From Aporrectodea caliginosa (lineage: Eukaryota; Annelida; Clitellata; Crassiclitellata; Lumbricidae), in the NCBI GenBank assembly GCA_020284085.1, contig JACEVL010000019.1, positions 3,356,498 through 3,420,497 of the forward strand: a stretch of 64,000 nucleotides of DNA. Reading direction: 5' to 3'. Below, piece after piece: positions 58,715 to 64,000 of this stretch. The notes beneath the pieces are model-generated. The model saw nothing but the letters and a program-made list of their open reading frames with translations. It searched no databases and was not told the DNA's origin. Within the stretch, counting starts at the first letter, position 1, and every line of letters starts with the position of its first letter. A program made the translations under genes and the position numbers.

Positions 58715-58895
58715 TGGGAACATTGATAACTGTTGAAACTAATTTCTGTCGAAGTCAACGGCCTCTGTTGTTAAAAGATGTCGTTGTACTCTACATCAAT
58801 CCACCCAGCCACTACCATATTTTTGGCAGTGCCAGTCCCAAGCGTGGTGAAGGAGGGCGAACCAGTGTTCTAAAACAACAAGTAACCAACCTTGG
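58715..58895 (+). repeat. B module then A module
   Basis: GTCGAAGTCAACGGCC, AAAAGATGTCGTTGTACTCT, CCACCCAGCCACTACC, GCAGTGCCAGTCCCAAGCGT. Confidence 0.7.
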
Positions 58896-58939
58896 TTAAA
58901 TTTGAGTAAGTTATGTGCTGCATGTTTAACGACACTGTG

Positions 58940-59010
58940 TCATAGCAAAGATGCTCAGCGTCGACCTCCCCTTCCTCCAGGCTTGGGACTGGCACTACTA
59001 GATTCTGGGT
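58940..59010 (-). repeat. A module, inverted
   Basis: GTGTCATAGCAAAGATGC, GCTTGGGACTGGCACTAC. Confidence 0.65.
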
Positions 59011-59570
59011 AGTTACTTCTAGATTAATTTAGAGGTTTACAAAATGTCTCCTATAATATCCCGTACCAGAGTCAAGTCAATATTATTGCTTCTAAATTAA
59101 ATTAAAGTTTAACAAAATGTCGCCTATATAGCATTGGCTAATAGTGATTTCAAGGTGTCTATCGACAGCTCCTTAGATTATTAGTAGTCTTTACCTCATG
59201 GCTTTCATGGCCATAAATTCGAAATTGAAATACATCTTAACAAACTCAATCCCACAAGTATATGTTGGCTTTAATATAACGTCGTTTGATATCTTGTTAA
59301 AGGTGTCTAAACACATCGTAAAATTATTAGCAGTTTCCAGTGTTAAATGACATTTTATGCATGTTGCAGAAGAAGATGACTTCGCCCTCCTCTTTCTCCC
59401 AGGCGTGAGACTGGCACAACCAGGGTGTATACGGGCAATGGCGAAGTTGTCTAAATTTAAATCAAGCACAGACCCATTTTCTAGGGTCAAGATTTGCCGC
59501 CAATTGTCTAGACGAAGTACAACTAACACAAATCTAAACATATTGTAACATTATCGTAACATTAGTATAT

Positions 59571-60175
59571 ACAGTGTTGGCCAAAAAAGAAACCCCAAAG
59601 TTTTTAGGCAAACACAATCAGTGCCAATCAAGAAACTTATTAGGCTAATTACTTACGGGCATCAACTCACTTCAAAGAACTTAACGTTCTGTCGAAAAAA
59701 TAAACTTTGACCGGTATGTTGCTCAAGTATAAAAGGCATCAATTAGGGACATTGGTCGTTTTTACACAAATACAATCAGTGCCAATTCAGAAAAGAAACT
59801 TATTTGGATAATTCTAGACTTTTACGTATTGGTCGTATTTCGTATTACGTATTTCACAGTAAATTATCTAGTAAAGGGTTGTTCATGTTTTAAAACTTCT
59901 CTGTTTTAGCCTTCGATAGCCTTCGATAGTCCTATCGCCGATAGGCCCTGTGATCGATAGGACCTATATGACCGATAGTCCTATGACCAATCGGCCAAAA
60001 GTAAGAATTGTTTAGGCTATTTCATATCTACGTGTAAAGGACACATTTCACCAAACATTTTCAAACAGAACAAAAGTTATATCACTTTTAGTGAGTCAAC
60101 ACCCTGTTTTTGATGGTCCAAGAACATGTAATGCAACAAAAAGTAACAAAAAACGATTTGTAAGAACTAAAATGT
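59571..60175. other. Insert in the L unit, possibly Tc1/mariner-related
   Basis: Begins TACAGTGTTGGCCAAAAAAG after a TA, which resembles Tc1/mariner terminal repeats. No matching right end or transposase is visible. GATAG/CTATC palindromes lie at 59926-59998. Confidence 0.3.
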
Positions 60176-60410
60176 CAGTAAACATTTCCAATAAGATGTC
60201 AGTATGTGAGCGTTTTTCTGCATGGCAGTATGCATAAGATTTGAGAAAACACCGAATGCGACGATTATATACGATCCACTACGACACCCTTAAAAAGTAT
60301 TTAACCTGCGTTATATATATCGACACTTTCATTAAAATAATAGCTGTCGTCAACGGCCTTTGATGTCATATGACGACGTTAAACCTTGTTCTAAATTTAA
60401 AAAATAATAG

Positions 60411-60488
60411 CTGTAATACGTCAGAAACAATCTTTGTCGGCGGCAACGACCTATGTAGTCATAAGCTGACGTTAAACTGTGGATCCAA
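60411..60488 (+). mobile_element. Short B-type element
   Basis: GCTGTAATACGTCAGAAACA, CTTTGTCGGCGGCAACGACC, AAGCTGACGTTAAACTGTGG. Boundary duplication not clear. Confidence 0.6.
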
Positions 60489-61100
60489 TCCAATATATAA
60501 ATCTTGCATTTTGTTCATGTCTATTTTGTGATAACTGAGCGGAGAGATCTGTTGAAAATAATAAATTTTAAGTCGATGTCAACGGACTTTGTGTCCAGAA
60601 GATGTCGTCAAACTCTTAATCTTATTACGTGGTACTAAAACTCACTGCATGCAGCATTTAGCTAATACGTCATAAGGTCGATTTCAACGGCCTTGGCAGC
60701 CACAAGATGTCGCTAAACGCTGGATATTTAACTGCATTTGCGAGCGCCGTAGAGAGATGAGACGTCGGTAAACTGAATAACAAAGAAATTAGGGGCGTCA
60801 CTCCGATATTGGTGCTTTCGGTGGTGTCAGTCCTCAAGCCAGGTTGAAGGAGGAGGGAGACCCTAGAGGCAAATCATCTTCGCTTAATTGAGCGTCGTTA
60901 AACAGGAATAATACAGTCGCACAGGTTTATCTCATCAGCTTTAGACATTAAGTTAGACATAACCAAGATCAAGTGCTCTTTCAAACAGAATGTTCCGTTA
61001 AACATGTTCCGTTAGACACGTGTTAGGTTCCATTAGAACGCTGGTAAATTTAGCCGTCATGAAGAATTGTCACTTAAAAGTGGCAATTCTAGAAAAATTA

Positions 61101-61556
61101 CTCTTGTGGTCAACGGCTAGTTTTCTACCTTTTACGAGTCTTTATGGCCGTTCACGGCGACCTTGGCATATTGTTTTAGACAGGTTTCCGATTTAAAGTT
61201 AGCGATTATTTGTTGGTGTTCAACGACATTGTGTCATAGCAACGATGATTAGTGTTCCGTTCTAATTTCTAAAGGCTGAGGACTGGCACAATCATACCTA
61301 TAGGTTTGTGGCGGAGTTAGTTTGCGAATGAGTGGATTGATCGAGAGTTTGACAACATCTTCTGGAAACAAAAGCTATTAACGTCGAAAGAAATACGTTC
61401 CTATTGCAGGCTACAACCATTTAATTAGCTATTAAAACATATTATAATCTAGCGGTCTTCTTAGACACCTTAGTATCAACATTAAGGAAGTCTATATAAG
61501 TGACTGTAAACTTTGTTACTATAATACATAAGTTCATTCCAGGATCGTTTAAGGAA
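61101..61556. other. Degraded repeat sequence, no gene
   Basis: Contains inverted A-type remnants near 61230-61310 (GGCACAATCATACC, GGCGGAGTTAG) and AGACACCTTAGTATC at 61464. Confidence 0.4.
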
Positions 61557-61850
61557 GTTCAATTTAGTAGCAGCAGTACTGTTGCTACTGCATTCTAAAA
61601 ACTCTAACTCTGCCATAAAACTGCCGCGCATTAGTGCCAGGCAGTGCTAGTCACAAGCCTGGATAAAGGAGGAGGGTGTCGCTAAAATGAAACTGCAACT
61701 GCTGCTACTAAATTGAACTTCGCCACTGCTGGAGTTCTGGGAGTGCCACTGTGCCAGTCGCAAGCCTGGAGAAAGTAGGAGGACGACGCTAAAATAATCA
61801 TCTTTGTCATGACACAGTGTCGTTAAACAGCACCTAACCAAACTTGCTGT
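61557..61850 (+). repeat. Two A modules, the first within a small inverted repeat
   Basis: GTTCAATTTAGTAGCAGCAG near 61557 is complementary to CTGCTGCTACTAAATTGAAC near 61692. An A module lies between them and a second follows (61715-61850) with ACACAGTGTCGTTAAACAGC. Confidence 0.7.
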
Positions 61851-61989
61851 CTATGATAATTTCTATCAAATGTACATCTACAAGAACACCGCTAATTACC
61901 TTGATCAGCCTTTTCTCTTCTGGGATGCGCATTATAATTGTGTATTAGATGTCTAAATTGTTTTAGAGTCGTAAGGATGACTGACTGCC

Positions 61990-62225
61990 TCAATTTTTTG
62001 CCATCCACTTCAAATGACTGACTCCCAACTCTGTAAGAATTCATACCCTAATAATCTTGAAATTCCCAGTCCTCGAAGGTTTCTCGTTCTGAACGAAACC
62101 CGCCTTAGGAGCTGTCCTGGTCTCTCCGTCAACCGGACTGCAGTGGGATCTTCAATTGCCCATCTCTGGACAACCCTCTGAAACGACTCAGCGCTCGTGA
62201 ATAATCTATAACCGCTAATCGTATT
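61990..62225 (+). mobile_element. S3 retroelement fragment
   Basis: The opposite orientation of 5650-5905: CTTCAATTG..ATCTCTGGACAACC and CAGCGCTCGTGAATAA. Diverged. Confidence 0.55.
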
Positions 62226-62229
62226 CTCA

Positions 62230-62320
62230 TATTGCCAGTCCAAAGTCTAACGAAAACTAAAAGGGAGACGCTATAATATTTGTTATGACAAAGAGTCGTT
62301 ACATACCAACTAACCAATCA
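62230..62320 (+). repeat. A module, partial
   Basis: TTGCCAGTCCAAAGTC, GGGAGACGCTATAAT, TTGTTATGACAAAGAGTCG. Confidence 0.6.
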
Positions 62321-62429
62321 ATCGATTTTTCTGTGAGAATCACTTCATCTTAGCCAATGTTTAAGGTAAGGTCGACGTCAACGGCCTTTAATGCCATAAG
62401 ATGTGGTTATACTCTGCATCCATCAGTTT

Positions 62430-62814
<385 letters not shown>

Positions 62815-62815
<1 letters not shown>

Positions 62816-63435
62816 GTAGAGTGCTCTCTTTAGACACCTTTATAACGTCATTCACAATACGAGATAAGTGTGAGACTCTAAAACAATTTAGACATCCAAT
62901 ACTCGCCTCATAAGATCGCTTCAATTGCCTGTAACTAATTGGTGATCAATATGCCAAAGTAATTTCAGTAGACGGAAATGGCCTTTGTTGTCTTAAGCTG
63001 TCGTTAAAATCTGGATCCATTGCCAGTAACGATCAATAGAAAGTATGCAATTGCAATAGGAACGGTGAGAACTGTTGAAAATAAGTTCTGTAGACGTTAC
63101 ATGCCTTTGTTGTTATAAGATATCGTTAAACTCGGCATACAACAGTTTAGTAGAGCGCTGTCGTTAGACACCTTTATAATGGAATTCAAAGCAATATAAG
63201 TAGGACGCGCGGAACCAATTCAGTTGCTCTCGGCGGCAACGGCCAAATTGAGTTCCGTAGGCGTGTAACATTATAATCATCTGGCTAATTTAATGGCTTC
63301 AATAGGCTATAACTACTTGGTCAACAGTAGAAAATTTCCAACGGTGAGAACCGTAGAAAATTATTTCTGTCAACGTCAACGGCCTTTGTTACCATAAGCT
63401 GTCGTTAAACTCTGGATCCTCTTATACGTGGTACT
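62815..63435 (+). repeat. Tandem A/B-module units of about 335 bp
   Basis: Unit starts TAGAGTGCTCTCTTTAGACA (62816) and TAGAGCGCTGTCGTTAGACA (63151). Each has ATATAAGT/GATAAGT, a GGC(T/C)(A/G)TAACTA string and GGTGAGAAC. B modules occur near 62970, 63095 and 63370. Confidence 0.7.
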
Positions 63436-63439
63436 TGAC

Positions 63440-63655
63440 CTCTCGCGCTGCAGCGTTTAGTTCAACGCCGGGCATTTGCTGTAGTTGGTCCCTCTACTTG
63501 GAATGACCTTCCCCTCACTCAGGGCTAAACTAATGACTAGATTTTCCTTTTTGGTCTTTCGTTCCTTAAAGACGTTTCTTTCCCCCCGGGGTTTTGTTCT
63601 GAGAGCGCCTCTGAATAGTTATTCTGAGAGAGGCGCTATATAAATCTTTAGATAC
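63440..63655 (+). mobile_element. L2/CR1-like LINE 3' end
   Basis: The frame reads AVVGPSTWNDLPLTQG near 63480. The 3' end GAGAGCGCCTCTGAATAG then GAGAGGCGCTATATAAATC has a (GATAC)n tail. Confidence 0.75.
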
Positions 63656-63689
63656 GATACGATACGATAATTATAAGTTAAGCTCGACG

Positions 63690-64000
63690 TCAATTATAGC
63701 CTTATCAGCCTATAAGATGTCTCTAAACTCTGGATACTTTTGTTGTGATCGCTATAAAACTATGAGATGCCGTTAAATTGAATAACAACAATGCAGGTGT
63801 TACTCCGCAACAGTCACTTTCGGGTGGTGCCAGTCTCAAGCCAGGTTGATGGAGAACAGAGACTCTAATCATCTTCGTTTAATAGAGCGTCGTTAAATTG
63901 AAATTATACATCAGTCGCACATTTTTTTTCTCAGTATTAAACATTAAGTAACAAAAGGCTAACACCAATTACCCTTTTGGACACAATATTCTGTTAAACA
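63690..64000 (+). repeat. L unit, right part, running off the window
   Basis: B module, A module near 63825-63905 (GTGGTGCCAGTCTCAAGCC, AGAGCGTCGTTAAATTG), AGTATTAAACATTAAGTAAC, CAATATTCTGTTAAACA. Confidence 0.7.

Larger units (their letters stand above)
59290..61100 (+). repeat. L unit, partly interrupted
   Basis: It starts TTAAAGGTGTCTAAACACA, with the inverted A module and GTATACGGGCAATGGCGAAG at 59395-59450. After about 59570 foreign DNA intervenes. It resumes near 60180 with AATAAGATGTCAGTATGTGA, ACGATCCACTACGACACCCT, AGCTGTCGTCAACGGCC, a B-type element, two B modules, an A module at 60825-60910 and GAATGTTCCGTTAAACATG. It fades near 61100. Confidence 0.7.

Noticed and set aside
59191..59541. 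116-residue - strand frame
   Set aside because: It lies entirely in the left part of an L unit.

Overview
The window looks like nuclear DNA of an invertebrate animal, probably marine. It has spliced exons, several tRNA-derived SINEs, non-LTR retrotransposons (LINEs), hAT elements and long microsatellites. It shows no bacterial gene organisation. The frequent TAGGCCT-type strings weakly suggest an invertebrate deuterostome, but I cannot name the species. Well over half of the window is recognisable repeats.

Two host genes are partly visible. At the left edge (669-1662, + strand) are the last one or two exons of an endonuclease/exonuclease/phosphatase (EEP) protein of the CCR4/nocturnin/PDE12/Angel type. 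At 54271-57784 (- strand) are exons of a CUB-domain protein: one first-half CUB exon, two related second-half exons 1833 bp apart, and between them a decayed first-half exon with two in-frame stops. Their phases (1-0, 0-1) are consistent with a repeated CUB gene. All other long open frames are repeat or transposon sequence.

Names used here. S1 to S4 are SINE-like families. LINE-R is a LINE with an ACTT-type tail. The L2/CR1-like LINEs end in GCGCTATATAAAT. A module and B module are related ~50-110 bp sequences, both ending near TGTCGTTAAAC and together present dozens of times in both orientations. The L unit is a ~1.5-2 kb composite carrying A and B modules and running from AAGGTGTC to GACACCTT. 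The P module is purine-rich.

Layout. 1-2.2 kb: EEP gene end, then LINE-R. 2.5-4.2 kb: hAT element with a LINE nested in it. 4.5-7.9 kb: SINEs and a mariner relic. 8.3-11 kb: large inverted repeat around AT-rich DNA. 11.5-15.3 kb: three LINE fragments, one with a minisatellite grown from its coding sequence. 15.8-28.8 kb: SINEs, LINE ends, microsatellites and a hAT MITE. 29-30 kb: ~1 kb of ATT repeat. 30-53.5 kb: A/B modules and L units with nested insertions (fold-back element, hAT, two LINEs, SINE). 54-57.8 kb: CUB gene. 57.8-64 kb: more A/B modules, L units and SINEs.

I see no cellular pathway or defence system. The most unusual structure is the A/B/L repeat complex, including ~75-85 bp B-type copies flanked by target-site duplications.
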